Origin: Oopsacas minuta
Taxonomy: Eukaryota; Porifera; Hexactinellida; Lyssacinosida; Leucopsacidae
Assembly: GCA_024704765.1 (NCBI GenBank)
Contig: JAKMXF010000304.1
Span: 235,834 to 299,833, forward strand
Direction: 5' to 3'
Length of the DNA: 64,000 nucleotides
In this document: positions 1 to 12,303 of the stretch, piece after piece
Position numbering within the stretch: position 1 is the stretch's first letter
Layout: the number at the start of each line of letters is the position of its first letter
Translations under genes and position numbers: made by a program
Notes under the pieces: model-generated
What the model was told of the DNA's origin: nothing
The model's input: the letters and a program-made list of their open reading frames with translations, nothing else
The model's database searches: none

Positions 1-723
1 TATTTGCAGATTAACTCGGAATTCTAGAAAATGTTGGAAATCAAATTGGTACGCGAGCTCTGGCTTTCCATCTCAATCTAAATGGTGCGCTGTAGATATT
101 TGGGTCTTGAATCATAATTGGAGTCCACTCTTCCTCCTGCTCCCTTGATGCTCTGGTATGCACCTGGAAACGAGGTTCAGTTCTATGTCTAATTGTTTGA
201 ATCAAGGGGATTGCCGCCGATCATCGGATAGTGAGGTTTGTGGACTAAAATATTACTTTTTTATTGCTCTTTTTCGATTCAATTTCAATTTCATAATTGA
301 TAATTTCAAAGAAATGTCCAGATCCAATGATTTAGAGGGTCTATATGCGTATAACTAGGCTCAACTAGCCTAGCGGCTTCGAACGAGGGCTCCCTCAATA
401 GAAGATTTAACACATTTTTGAGAATGGAATATTGTTACATTCTCCGTTTGACGTGAAGCCGCCGAAAGTTTTGATACTGAGTCATGAAGATTACATATAT
501 ATATTTTGGTGCTTTTGTGTAAAGTTTCTCATTTCCAAAATTTCGATGATACTCTATCTGACTATTCATTGAATTTGAAATTCTTTTGATGGTTCTTATC
601 ATCTCACTGCTATTTATACTGTGCTGACTATACTTTAGTATAGTTGCCCAGTATTGAAATGGTTTCCTATATCCTTTATAAAATTACAACCTCTGGGGAC
701 AGGTTAGTCTATTAAGTAATTTT
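1..723. other. No recognised gene
   Basis: I see only short AT-rich open frames with no family resemblance and no convincing splice-bounded exon. Confidence 0.5.
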
Positions 724-820
724 GTTTAAAAAGTGGCACTATTAATTGGAGGCACTATGTTTAATTAGATTAAAACTAACCTTTTATAGTGGCTCCAATT
801 AATAGTGCCACTTTTTAAAC
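724..820. repeat. Short near-perfect inverted repeat (hairpin or tiny MITE)
   Basis: Arms 724-757 and 787-820 pair over 34 positions with a single mismatch, around a 29-base AT-rich loop. The arm begins GTTTAAAAAGTGGCACTATT. The length suits either a small non-autonomous DNA element or a transcribed hairpin such as a microRNA precursor. No target duplication is clear, so I cannot choose between these. Confidence 0.8.
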
Positions 821-2475
821 AGTATACTTATTACACTAAGCTGCCGGCACTGGTTGTAATTTATACTATTTTTTCTCGTTGAAAGCCCTGCCGCCAAAAC
901 TGGATAGAATTTAAATGATATATGGTGTGAGAAATATTGAAGATATTCGTCGGGTGGCTTCTCCCTTTGCTAATCAATCGGACACCAAGTGCCACTATTT
1001 CACACTGGTCAAACTTTTGTCTGGCCTCTAAAAAACTATGAAAGGAAAGGTACCAAATTGTCACACATTTCGAAAGAGAAAAATTTCAACACCTTCCCAC
1101 TCTTATAGCATTTTATATTGGTTATAGTTTTTTGCTGAAGGTAAATGAAGAATATTCATTATATAGCACTATGCCATCGGTAATGTTTCTATTGTTCTTG
1201 TTAGAAGTTGAATATTCATTTGTTAAACAATAAGTACTTCTAGTGTTGTATATAATATAGATTGATTGAAAATCTGAATTTCACTGTAGCTTTAATTATT
1301 TATTATTATATTTATGAATAATAAAAGATTTTAACTTAACCATAGATAATTTAAATGATATGTATTTCCCCGAATATATAACTTTTGAATAATAGTAGAA
1401 GATTCTTCTAAACAGCAAGAGGGGGTAATTCAATATGCTGACACTTACATAAATATGAATGATGAAAATATCTATTTTGAATATGATGCAAATATTGCGG
1501 TGGTTCCAATTCTATGTCGCAATATTATGAATGGTTGTAAAAAATTTGTTTTGAGTTCAAAATTATAAGTTCAATATTTAGCAGCCAAGAATTGAATTTG
1601 TGTGAGATTTGCTATTTTGATAGCAGATTCCTTTTCTACACATCTGAATGCACTTAACTTCCAATAGCAACCTCGTGGTTAATAATTATTAATCATTGCT
1701 ACCGCGTGCCACTTGTTCCCATCTAATAAAATTGTGGCAATTGAATAAAGTTATATACAGTAACACTCAATAATTCTTTATATATCGAAATTATTGGAAT
1801 CTTCTTCAATAGTTGATTCGGATTCGTATAATATACGCAATACACTAACTAAGTTTGACATTTATATCTAGCGTACGGTCAGAGAGAAATGAAAATAAAT
1901 ATTTGGCATTTAGGATGAAATGTTAGAATACCAGGATCTGGATCTATTTCCCTCCTTTGATTCAATCCGAGGTTTGTTTCTTTAATCCATATCCTAGATT
2001 TTCAATTAAGGGATTTTGTTGATGCCGGTATCCTGATGTTTTTCAATTTTTACTACCGTGCAGATACGTTGTAATGGGACATTCTTTGCGCTGCAAATAT
2101 ATTATCAAATTACAGTTTGTATATCCACTTGTGAACATTAATAGAAATACAGTTGCTTCGGCCTGCAGAATCATTTTTTTACTTTTTGTTGACCAAATCA
2201 CATAATCATTCAGATGATTTCATTTCAATCCGTATATAGATTGTAGGTACAGACTTTGTACATTGCTAAGTTCCAAAAATATATCTTTCACAATGTAAAT
2301 ATTTTATTAACCAACTTATTTCTATTTCATAATTTGAAGACACGCCATAGCTTAGTAAGTATAGATGTAATATATCATATGTTTCATTAGTAAGATGTAA
2401 ATAGAAAATTTAGTATTTATTCTTGAGAGTGAATCTATTAAATTTATACTAAATCATATTTTTTTTCTCTATTAG
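821..2475. other. No recognised gene; intron or intergenic
   Basis: AT-rich sequence without a family match. It may be the intron in front of the exon at 2476, since a pyrimidine-rich tract ends at the acceptor there. Confidence 0.4.
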
Positions 2476-2782
2476 GAAACAGAATTTGCTAGACACCTAC
2501 AATTCTTCTTCTACTAATGAAACGAGACATCAAATAACACATTTTCCAGAAACTTCTGATAAATATTTTAAACAAAAACCGCTAAACACTCCATTATATC
2601 AGGGTATTATTGGTCAAAATTCATCATCTTCTCATTCTCACTCATCATTTCTGCCACTGGTTCCTGGTCCCACGAATATATCATTTAGTTCATATGAATA
2701 TTTCACTCGTCCTCAGGAAATTCCTGTTACCCATATTGGATCAAATGAGTCTTCATCTATACAACAGTTTTCAGTTGTATAA
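2476..2782 (+). CDS. Candidate terminal exon, Ser/Asn/His/Gln-rich protein
   Basis: A long T-rich tract ending CTCTATTAG gives a good splice acceptor at 2474-2475. The frame behind it stays open for about 101 codons to a TAA ending at 2782. The peptide is rich in Ser, Asn, Thr, His and Gln, with a run of serine-histidine repeats near its middle, and ends SIQQFSVV. There is no in-frame ATG near the beginning, so it should be the last exon of a longer gene whose upstream exons I cannot find. Low-complexity tails of this kind occur in transcription factors and receptor tails, but no domain is visible and I assign no function. Confidence 0.5.
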
Positions 2783-5395
2783 TTAAACGGCTGTATTTCA
2801 ATCAGTACATTATTTTGTCATTCTTTCATTTATTTTATATCGTTTTCTTCTTGTTTTTCATCAGATCTCAAATATCTTGTAATTATTCATCTTTCTTTAT
2901 TTTTACTTTTTATTCTCTGAGGTTTCTAACTACTTTGGGAATATAGATGCTAGGGTAGATGTTGACACATGGTACATGTTAACATCTTCGCGGTAAATGT
3001 TGACAAGATTGCTATCATGGTATTTTCTTATCTATTATTTGTGGCTTTATTTTGAAATAGAATTTATGGTCTCTTAAAAAAATGTAAGAATTTACTAGCT
3101 TCCAGGGAAAATACATACGAAATAGCTTTCAAAAATATACATGATGATACTATTGTGTCTATCAATTAGATAACGAGTACATATGTTCTAATTAGGACAG
3201 GTCACTGCTACCTATATAAATAGTAGAAGAAGGAAAATTTCGCGACGGCAAAATGTGTCATCCATGGTAACTACTATAATTTTGAAATCAGATACTTTAT
3301 TATGACAATTTTAAATATTTTGTATAAAATCATAAGATCCTAATGTGATTTTGTAACTGCAAATTTATACGAAATGTGTCTTATAGCCGAAATGATGACT
3401 TTTTATCATTCTGAAATCTTTTGTAGATAGAGATTGTGTGAATTGTAAGTAACTATAATACATTTTATCGGGCAAAAGCGTACCATTTTGGTTGTACCGT
3501 AACTAATAGAATTTTATATGAATAAATGGAATTCCATAGCATCCTACTGCACTAAGTCACCGGCACTGCATATACTGTGGATGGGTTAATGCCGTTGAAT
3601 GGAGATTTAGAAACTTGTGTTTTGTATCAAATATATCTTCAAATATGCAAAAATGGTAGAATCGGAATGTGTTTTGACTATTGTTAATCCAGTATTACCC
3701 ATCTAATCACTAAATTTGGCTGATTCAAGGTACCACGGTGCCCTTGGCACAGAGTTTCTTCCGCCAGATTTGCACTCTTGCCCCAGCTTCTCAGTATTTT
3801 CCACAGGAATTTCCCTACGCACTCATTTTGCAACGTGTGTACCGCCATGGCTAGATGGCCTAGATACAGCAAATATAATATATTGAATATTTAGGGTCAA
3901 GCGCGTCATATATCGAGCTAAACGAGATAAATGTTTTTAAGTTTGTACAGTGTGCATATGAAATATAGAAGAGAAATAGCTAAATAAACAGACCTCAGGT
4001 GTATTTCTTAAATGGTTAGATTTTCAAACCAAAAGTGTCTGTTTTACGTAGAAAGTAACAAAATATTCAAAATTATTAACTCAGAATATACACTTCTGAG
4101 ACTTCAGGGTAGAGAACTTAACAATGATCTTTGTAGTATCAATTTTTCTCAAGAGTTCATCCTCGATGCTCAGAGATATATTATTTAGTCTACCTCGAAC
4201 CATAGCTGTGCTTTTCATCAGGACTCTGCGAATACAAAGCCCTCAGGTTTATGTGGAACCTTTGGTTTGAAGGGCGTATTTATAAAGTCCCATGACTCAT
4301 GTATATTAGGGATTGCTTGTTGGTTAGGAGCCCCACAGTGCAGAGAGCGCTGGGTTAATGATATGCCTCGCCTTTATATAGAGAGACCTGTTACCCCTGT
4401 TTCATGATAAATTTCAAAAATTGTATAAGCGCGAGGCCCTTGACACAAACTATGAGTGCCACATAATTAAACCGGAACTGTTAAGTACCCATCTAGTAAA
4501 TGTTCAATGAAGTTAAGTCATATCTAGTATATTCCTTTAATTGTATTGGGAGAAATTGTGGGGAATTATCCGTTAGATTGCGAGTATCACCAGGTCAACT
4601 GTAAAAAATGTATAAAAATAACTCACAAATGACCCATATTTTAGCATCAAAAGCCCCTAACTCGATCCACGAGGGTAGGCGAAAAACCCGAATTTTTGTG
4701 TTGAATCCTGCAAATCAGTATTCTGTTTTCTGTTGGCCACCCAAATATCTTTGGTTGACGAAATATTATACCAGAATACCTAAATTGCTCTTGATAGAAT
4801 ACAATTAGCTCACCACCCTACTATACAATCACATAAATCTCTCCATTTTCCAATATGTTCCTCTTCCATTAATGACATAAATATGACACTAAGTAACAAG
4901 CAACGACATGAACCAGCATATAAGTTTTCCATATAATTTCAGTGATGTCAATCTTCATACTAGTTTCGCAAATATTATTCTAGCAATAAATGGCAACAAG
5001 TGATGTTAACATTGATGCCTTCGTTTTCTAAGGATTTTCTTATGGGAGCCCTACTAACAATTAGACTTCCTTCCCCACTGATTGTAGTATTCTAGGTACT
5101 TCGCACATCACCCATTAGAACTCCCTTGCGAAGGTTTGAGGTTCTTAATGATTTACTATTGGTTATTCTTGCATATCAACAGGTTAACCGATTACTTCCA
5201 AAGTATTAGGTTCGTAACAAAAATGAACACGTTAATTTTATCACTTCGCTTTAACCAATTCCTGCACACAAATAGAGATTTCAGCAAAATATTGACGTCA
5301 TAAAATCACACATTTTTCGATGGTATTTGGTTAAAGGCCCGAAATATCTGTCCTATATTCACTATACCACCATTACGATAAGTTCTATTTTATAG
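2783..5395. other. No recognised gene
   Basis: Mostly AT-rich unique-looking sequence. The string GTGTCATCCATGG near 3257 matches the core of the palindromic repeat family seen at 18.4, 25.9 and 31.8 kb, so a fragment of that family may lie here. No coding frame is convincing. Confidence 0.4.
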
Positions 5396-5634
5396 TACAA
5401 TCTTTTGAAATATTCAATATTGGACTTGTATTTCGTGTTTGCCTTTGCCATATGTTTTCTAAATAACTTATATATAGGTCAGTTTGACTATAGTATTGAA
5501 TCTTTGTATGAACCATACCCACAAAAATTGTTTTCGGGTAATAATTGGGCACACAAAGATAGAGATCAGGAACTTATTGAAGAATTTGACCGGAAAACTT
5601 CAAAATTATGCCTTAAAATAGGCCAAAAGGTCTG
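5396..5634 (+). CDS. Candidate internal exon, unknown protein
   Basis: After a T-rich stretch ending TTTTATAG (acceptor at 5394-5395) the frame is open for 78 codons and stops at TGA. AAG|GTCTGA just before the stop is a possible donor. The peptide begins with a hydrophobic segment (IL-DLYFVFAFAICFL) that could be a membrane span, followed by an acidic and basic stretch (KDRDQELIEEFDRK). There is no ATG at the beginning. Codon choice and peptide composition look coding, but I recognise no family, and chance in AT-rich DNA cannot be excluded. Confidence 0.3.
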
Positions 5635-6274
5635 AAAAATGCTGCTATATTTTGTGGTGCCTTGACTAATTTCAGAATCGAACAGCGTACATTAGAGAAA
5701 GCATGTAGCTTTGAGAATGCAAGAGGCATCCGAAGGGTATCATCTACACACACAAAGTGTCCATGTGCCGTACAACGCTAGTAAGCAAAGTTTACTAAAG
5801 CAAAATATCATCAAGAGAGGTTATTTAAAGATCGCAAGGTATAATTTGTTTGCATTTCATGAAATAGGGCTAGAATTCAATGATCCTTGATAGTGATAAC
5901 ATTTTTCCCAATATGTTACTTAGTCTAATTGCATGCAAGTAATTGAATCCTCACTAGAAATAAATTTGAGTTAGCGGGAAATAAATTGATTTAGCTCGTC
6001 AACAAAAATTAGTGATTTTGATAGTTTAGTCCTTCCAGAAATTTGGTAAACGCTGACTTTGACGGATAAATCCATAAAAACTGAAAGAAAACAAAATATT
6101 GAAAAATTGTATTAAATCAATGGTTGATAAAGTAATTGACATCCTCCTAAATATGACTTTGAAATTGGCATTCAGAAAAGACGAGAAGACGAAAAGAAGT
6201 GATATGGTTAGTATTTAGGAATATATGCGAAACGATATGCATAATATGATAATGCAAATGAACAAAGAACTGAC

Positions 6275-6418
6275 CAACAAGTGCGTCTATAGTTATTAAG
6301 GCAAAGGCCATGAGAATATCGTTTCTCCCCCCATGAATATTCTTGCCTAGCCCGAGTACAACGCTAGTGATAGGGTTTTCACTAGGTTCATCGTTTCGAT
6401 TTACCAAACAACTGGATC
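6275..6418 (-). CDS. Candidate internal exon with one membrane segment
   Basis: On the minus strand an acceptor (ATAACTTAG) leads into 144 bases of open frame, ending at a donor-like TTG|GTCAGT. The exon enters and leaves in the same phase (phase 1), so it could be skipped without a frameshift. The peptide reads SCLVNRNDEPSENPITSVVL and then a hydrophobic run (ILMAFALITIDALVG) that could cross a membrane. No partner exon or family was recognised. It is on the opposite strand to the candidate exon at 5396, so the two cannot belong to one gene. Confidence 0.35.
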
Positions 6419-7489
6419 CTAAGTTATTTCTCTACAGTTGGAAAGCAAGATTACGATTGAATTACTAAATGTTGGAATAGTTGATTAAGTTTCAACTAAC
6501 CTGCCCATGTACGCATACTCATCGAGTAGCAAATTAAACATCACAACCGTACAAATATAATGGTGAGTTAATACATATCCATGTACATAATGGTGTGGGA
6601 GCAAAATGTGTATGAACAAGATTCGAATAATACTTACTTGGGTTAGTAAGTACGAATTGTTGTTCCCCAGTGCAGGTACGTCTTATTCGAGTCTAAAGGT
6701 GTATTGGGCTGGGGAAAGATTGAAGATTCGAAATCTAAGCATACTTCAGAAATATACAAGTATTTCCCAAAGAAGCGCCTGCGCACTTAGTATTGTCGTG
6801 CTGATTTAGAGTTAAATTTGCTCACAATTTTGAAAATCCAATATTTTTCGGAAAGTAACTATGCTAATTTGTTGCATAGTCAATGAGGACTAAGATTCAT
6901 CAAAGATTCTACTAGAAGGTGGAGTAAAATATAATTAATAAGCAATAGGACTTATTCAAGCCCCTACGTTAATTAGCTCAGGGACATACTGTAGTGGTCT
7001 AAAGTAACTAAGGGATGTATTTTTGGGAATTTGGGGACTAATATAAATATATTGGCGGTTAAATTTCTGTATTTTGTGTACCAAGCCCCTCCTAGCCCCA
7101 CTTCTGATTAAGTGACATCGCAAGGATGAGGGTGCGTCCATGGAATGGTATGTTACAGCATCTATATGGTAAGCCAACAAGGACAGAAATAGGTGGACTA
7201 TATGCTACATCTAAGGAACTTGAATTAGACTTCTAATGAAAAATTGGAAGATTCTGGCTCGCCCACCTAAATTTCGATTATTAGTGGGAGGGGTTGAATC
7301 ATTAGTCATTTCAGAAGGTAGATATCAACAGAACTTGCCAAGTAACCTGCGTTATATAGGCCTGTTCACCTACTAAATTTCTTGCACCATGGATTAAAGG
7401 AAGTCCAATAGCATACCGAACACCAAGGCACTAGACCTGCTTGAATTTGGGTTAACATAGATACGTTAATGCAGTACTGAATAATACTA
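6419..7489. other. No recognised gene
   Basis: No coding frame or repeat boundary that I can support. Confidence 0.4.
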
Positions 7490-8599
7490 CGAGCGTTCAA
7501 TAAGTAGTCGTTTTCACTTTGTAATTCTAAATTATTCTAGAATAATTGTGTAGTCAGTGATTGAGTTTCTCAAAGTATTGCCCTACGTGCTGTAAAACCA
7601 ATTCCAGCCATTTATGCAATCGAAAAATACTTTTTTGTAGTCTTCGGTTGGTACAACTATAATATACTGAAAAATCGCCGAACCCATCTGAGCTCGACTC
7701 TAGAATTTCCTGCTTGATACATTTTTTTGAATATTAGAAACAACCAAAAGTCACAGGAAGCTAGATCTGGCGAGTAGGGAGAGTGATCTAGCTCCACAAT
7801 TTTCATAGCTTCCAACTTTTCTCTAACCAGCTTTGTCTTGTGCGGTCGGGCGTTACCATGCAATATTCGCAATCCACGAGTTCCAGTCCTTTGCCTTCGA
7901 TTTTGGTAGAATTTTTCAACCTCTGTTAGACACTTATTGGTGTAGAAGTAGCCTGTTATTTTTTGGTATTTGGGGACACAAATCTGGTACACTGGACCAT
8001 TAGAATAAAAAAATATACAGTACATAACCTTCGGGTCCCGAAGGTCATGTCGAGGGATCATTGGTGGGTCCTGTTCTTTTGCTAAAGGCTCAGAATAACG
8101 TACCCAAGTCTCGTCACCTGTTACTATCTCAAATAACCTTCTGGAGTCAGCTCGATCAAACTCAGAGAGCAATTTAGTAGCGCATTGGACCCTCTTAGCT
8201 TTCTGGGCCTGAGTTAGTAAATGCAACACCCATCGAGCACATATCTTTGGAATTTCATATTATCATGTACAAGTGCGTGTGCCGTTCCCGTTGAAATCCC
8301 AACCGCATCAGCTATTTCCATCAGCGTGATATGAAGGTCTTCATGTAACGCGGATACCTCAGAGATATTTTGTCAGTGGTGCCGGATACTGGTCTCCCTA
8401 TTCTTGCCTCATCTTCTTATGGATACTCTACCTTCACGAAAGCGCCTAGCCCAATCAACAACAGTGGAATATGGAAGTGCTGTATCCTTATAAATTTCCT
8501 CTAAATCTTTGTGGACATCTGCTGGTGAAATTTTGAGCAGAGTCTGATCTTCACATATGCCCTCTGCCCAATTTTGAAATCGGTACTTGTTGAAGCCAT
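7490..8599 (-). mobile_element. Mariner element A (one end recognised)
   Basis: The 3' end of the element, on the left here, is CGAGCGTTCAATAAGTAG at 7490-7507, preceded by a TA. This matches the form of the ends of mariners D and E. The expected partner end upstream of the transposase start (about 8650-8800) was not recognised, so the 5' end is eroded or deleted. Confidence 0.7.
7657..8599 (-). pseudogene. Mariner transposase pseudogene A
   Basis: A Tc1/mariner DDD transposase. The start ATG at 8597-8599 gives MASTSTDFKIGQRAYVKIR, the usual N-terminal helix-turn-helix region. Several frameshifts follow before the catalytic part (8229-7657), where the first Asp motif TGDETW is intact. The second catalytic Asp is lost: HDNARPH reads HGNARPH (GAT to GGT). 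The third motif, YSPDLASCDFWLF, is present. The C-terminal tail runs into another frame before the terminal repeat. Frameshifts plus a lost catalytic residue mean it cannot make active transposase. Confidence 0.9.
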
Positions 8600-8965
8600 T
8601 AAAATGTTACTATAATAAACTGTCAAAATATAAATAGGTACAATATTAGAACGAGACATCAGAATCAAAAACGCTTTGAATTACACATGCCTACACTTTT
8701 TAGTTCTATTGATTTTGTCAACTGATATATACTAATTCTATGTTGTTGATTCCATTATCTAGCCAGTTTCTCCCTAATACATCAAGTTATCTCACAATCC
8801 TATTACTACATTTATAGAACAAAATTGGTTTCAACCCTTATATGTTAGATTGGATCAATTACATTTCTGAAAATATCTATATTTCATTCACTAAGAATAA
8901 TGATATAATTGTTACTAATGTGAATGGAAGAAAGTGACACTATAAACATGTAATATGAGCACTAT

Positions 8966-10646
8966 TCAATCTAAAAATTTTCTCTTGGTTGACTTTCTTG
9001 AATGTTGTTCGTTAGGACAATATCTTTTTAGGCACCAACAGTACTCTGCCATCATATCTGTGTCCCATCTTCCTTGATATCGCTGTTCCATCACTTTTAT
9101 GTCTTGATGGAATTGTTCACCTTGTTCTTCACTCATATCACCCAGATTATCCGGAAATCTATCAAGATGGTCTCTCAAATAATGATTTTTAATACTCATA
9201 TTATAGCCAAGAGCAGGATTGCTGTCGACTAACTCTGTGACTAGTTCTTTGTGATTGGATGCCTTTTTATTACCAAGGAAATTAGAAACGACATTAGAGA
9301 AAGCCTGCCACGCTCTCTTCTCTTCCTCGTTCATTGAATCTTTGAAGCTGTTGTCCCTAAGTAACTTGCGAATCTGTGGACCTTCAAATATCCCTGCCTT
9401 TTTCTTCTCTTCACTGATTTCTGGAAAATAATTTCGGATATACTTGAAACAATATCTGTCTTTATCCAGTGCTTTGATGAATTGCTTCATTAAACCAAGC
9501 TTAGTGTGGAGAGGAGGAGAATTATTTTATTTGTATGTACCAGAAGGTTATTAATTACATTTTTGTCCCCAACTTTCAAACATTCTCTCGGAGGCCACTT
9601 TTCCCTTATCCAATGCTGGTTCCTATCTCTACTGTCCCAATAACAAAGAAAACAGGGGTACTTAGTGAAGCCAGATTGTTGTTTTAATAGAAAGTTGACC
9701 ATTTTGAGATCAACACAGATGACCCAATCTTGTGCAGAGTAGTTAATAATCTCTAATATCTCTTTCACATTATTGTACTCCCCTTTGAGTTTAACTAAAT
9801 ATCCTATAGGAATTGACCGAATATATTTCCATTATGGAGTAGTACACATTTCAGACTCCTTTTGGAGCTGCCAATAAACAGCCTCCAGTCACTTGGATAG
9901 TAGTTCGGAACTCCATTGCCAGTAGAAGACCCTCAACATTTGTACAAAACATCAAACCATTCGTTTCGCAGAAATACTGTTGAAACTCTTGCTCCCTCTA
10001 ACGATATAATGTTACCTTTGTTCCTTGATGGAGTAGATTCTTTTCTTTCAATCTAGATGGAAGCAACTCAGAAGATTCTTTCGAGAGGTCCAGGTCACGA
10101 ATTAAATCATTCAATTCGGCTTGGTTAAAGAGAGAAGGCTCCGAGGAAGGACCTTGAAAATCAACATCATGTTCACAGTCATGATCATTGACTTCTTCCG
10201 AATTGGCACCATCTTCATCACTATAGAGTCCGAGAAACTCTGTGAATATTGGTACAGTTAGATCGCTACAATGAGGGACTTGTTGAATAGCAGTTTCTAA
10301 ATTTGGGTTATTCAGTAGGTGCCTGTCACTCTTTTTGCAGCCCATAACCTTTACCATGCAGAAATAACAATCATCGAAATGATTTTTTGATTCTCTCCAA
10401 ATCATAGAAATTCTGAAAGGGAGGTGTTGCCCTTTACCCTTACTCCAAGACCTCAATAATTCTACACAAGATTTACAGACCTTATGAGGTGCCCAACTTT
10501 GTCTTGGTCGCCCAGCTTAACTTTGACATACGCATGGTAAGCTCTATTCACAAATTCAGTAATATTCTGCATCTGAGGTTTCGGAGTATCGAAACCACAA
10601 ATAAACAAAAAATGTCTGGAGAATTGAAACAATTTCTTTTCGACAT
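8966..10646 (-). pseudogene. Decayed copy of a dispersed uncharacterised protein family
   Basis: The ATG at 10644-10646 opens MSKRNCFNSPDIFC, then the frame shifts. Later pieces, in order: GDQDK near 10530; ISMIWRESKNHFDDCYFC (10456-9998); SSEPSLFNQAELNDLIRDLD; VDLKMVNFLLKQQSGFTKYP with CFLCYWDSRDR (9768-9490); and a C-terminal block with GNKKASNHKELV, YLRDHLDRFPDNLGDMSEEQ, GEQFHQDIKVMEQRYQGRWD and a basic tail ending KRKFLD at 8966. From memory this is a multi-copy family of uncharacterised proteins in invertebrate genomes, probably carried by a mobile element. Cys pairs (CYFC, CFLC) suggest zinc sites. At least three frameshifts break it. I know no demonstrated function and see no terminal repeats. 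Confidence 0.75.
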
Positions 10647-11355
10647 ATCAACATAAAGAATACTAGACTAGCTAAAACCAATAGCAAATAAGACTATTTG
10701 AATATATATATATACTATGTGCATAATGTTATTGTTGTAATATGTAATCATAATGAATCTTTGGCAAAAATCGAAATTTTCCTGAAAATGTAGCTATATG
10801 GTTGTGAAAAAACCTAACGCGATATGATAAAACTGAATAGATATTCATAATCACCGCACCTAAATTAGTCTAAATCAGTGATCAATATATAAACAACTGC
10901 AATATAACATTTCTTTGTAAGCCTGTGTTATCGACTTCACAATGGATGGATTGTTATTAGAAAATTCTGTTTGATCTGGATCCAAATATTCAGACTTACA
11001 AAATTTGAAATAACGAGTACTTATTGGACCCCCCAGGTGAACTTGATTGGCTAGTTTTGGGCGCCAATTTTGCTCTAAGATACTGTAACTATTCGTACCA
11101 ACCTTGCTTGCGTATCTTACTTGTTGACCTTGTTACTTGAATACTCATTTTTGATTGAAACGAAGATCATTTCGTGGTATCAGCTGCTTAATCGAGTTAA
11201 AAGATGGCAACCAGTACTATTAAAAGATATTGGTCTCAATATATATGTTGATTAATTAGATAGGGTGATTAGATATCACTTAATGCTTTTTAAGCCATAT
11301 TGGAGTGCCCTAAAGGCTATATAATTTGGTTTACTTGAAAATATTCTGATCAGAA
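10647..11355. other. No recognised gene
   Basis: AT-rich sequence with a short TA run near 10700 and no supported gene. Confidence 0.4.
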
Positions 11356-11446
11356 AAAAGCTGACTAAGTTATGCCAGTTTGAAGTTGGGAACAAATAAA
11401 TATTGGCTGATTACCAACTTCCAACGGTCATAACTTAGTCAGTTTT
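11356..11446. repeat. Imperfect hairpin
   Basis: Left arm (CTGACTAAGTTATG at 11361-11374, then GAAGTTGG) pairs with the right arm (CCAACTTCC then CATAACTTAGTCAG). The stem is about 35 bp with a few mismatches around a 20-base loop. It may be a small MITE or the relic of a foldback. Confidence 0.6.
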
Positions 11447-11848
11447 CAGCTACAGGTGCAAGTTGAGGTTCAGTAGAAAGTCCTGATGATTCTCTGTCTC
11501 CATGTACCATGTATCATGTACTTTCAACCTTTGAGGGAAGATCAATTTTCGGATTAATGAAAGTTTCATTCTGGAACGAAGTTTTCTATTACGGACAACG
11601 TTAATAGCCCAGCTATGCAAAGTATAAGGAATCTGTTTCACAATTAATTTGCTCAAAATTGCTTTGCGAATGGCCTCTCTACTCGTTGAATACACTACTC
11701 TATAATATATGTTTACACTATTTTTTACATGGTTATATTTAATATCTGCGGAAGGCACCAATTAGCATAACAAAATTTTCAACAGCTGCTAGATGAATCA
11801 ATCAAGGCACAATAAGTGAGAATGATCAAAGTAATCGATACTTATAAA

Positions 11849-12303
11849 CAGTAAACATTGGATTTAACGACATCTGGTTTAACTACAAATCGCTTATAAC
11901 GACTCATTTTGCTTGCCCAGACCTCGCAGCATTATTCTGCAAACATCATACTTCGGGTATAACGATCTGTCAGATAACGAGACTATGAATTTAGCGACAT
12001 ATTTTCTATGCCTGCCTCATGCAAATCTCATCGGTTATTACGACTGTGGACTTCAGAAAAGTGTACTAATTAGTGAATTATTAAGGTTTTAATAATTGAT
12101 CTAATTATAAACCAATTTAATCTCACTGTTTTGAATCTACTGACGATAATACAACTACATAGTGTACTGCATCTTATATCATGAATAAATTTGGGTGTCA
12201 TCAGGTAGATAATGCATATTTAAAGCTTCCCAGGATTTAGCGACAAATCGGATATATCGACCTTTTTTCCTGCCCAAACGAGTGTTTAATCCAATATTTA
12301 CTG
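11849..12303. mobile_element. Pogo-like MITE
   Basis: The ends are inverted: CAGTAAACATTGGATTTAA at 11849 and, on the other strand from 12303, CAGTAAATATTGGATTAAA. A TA follows the right end; the left TA reads AA. Inside, near both ends, the motif TTTAACGAC/TATAACGAC/TTTAGCGAC recurs at least six times, as expected for subterminal transposase sites in pogo/Tigger elements. No transposase is encoded, so movement would need one supplied in trans. Confidence 0.7.
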
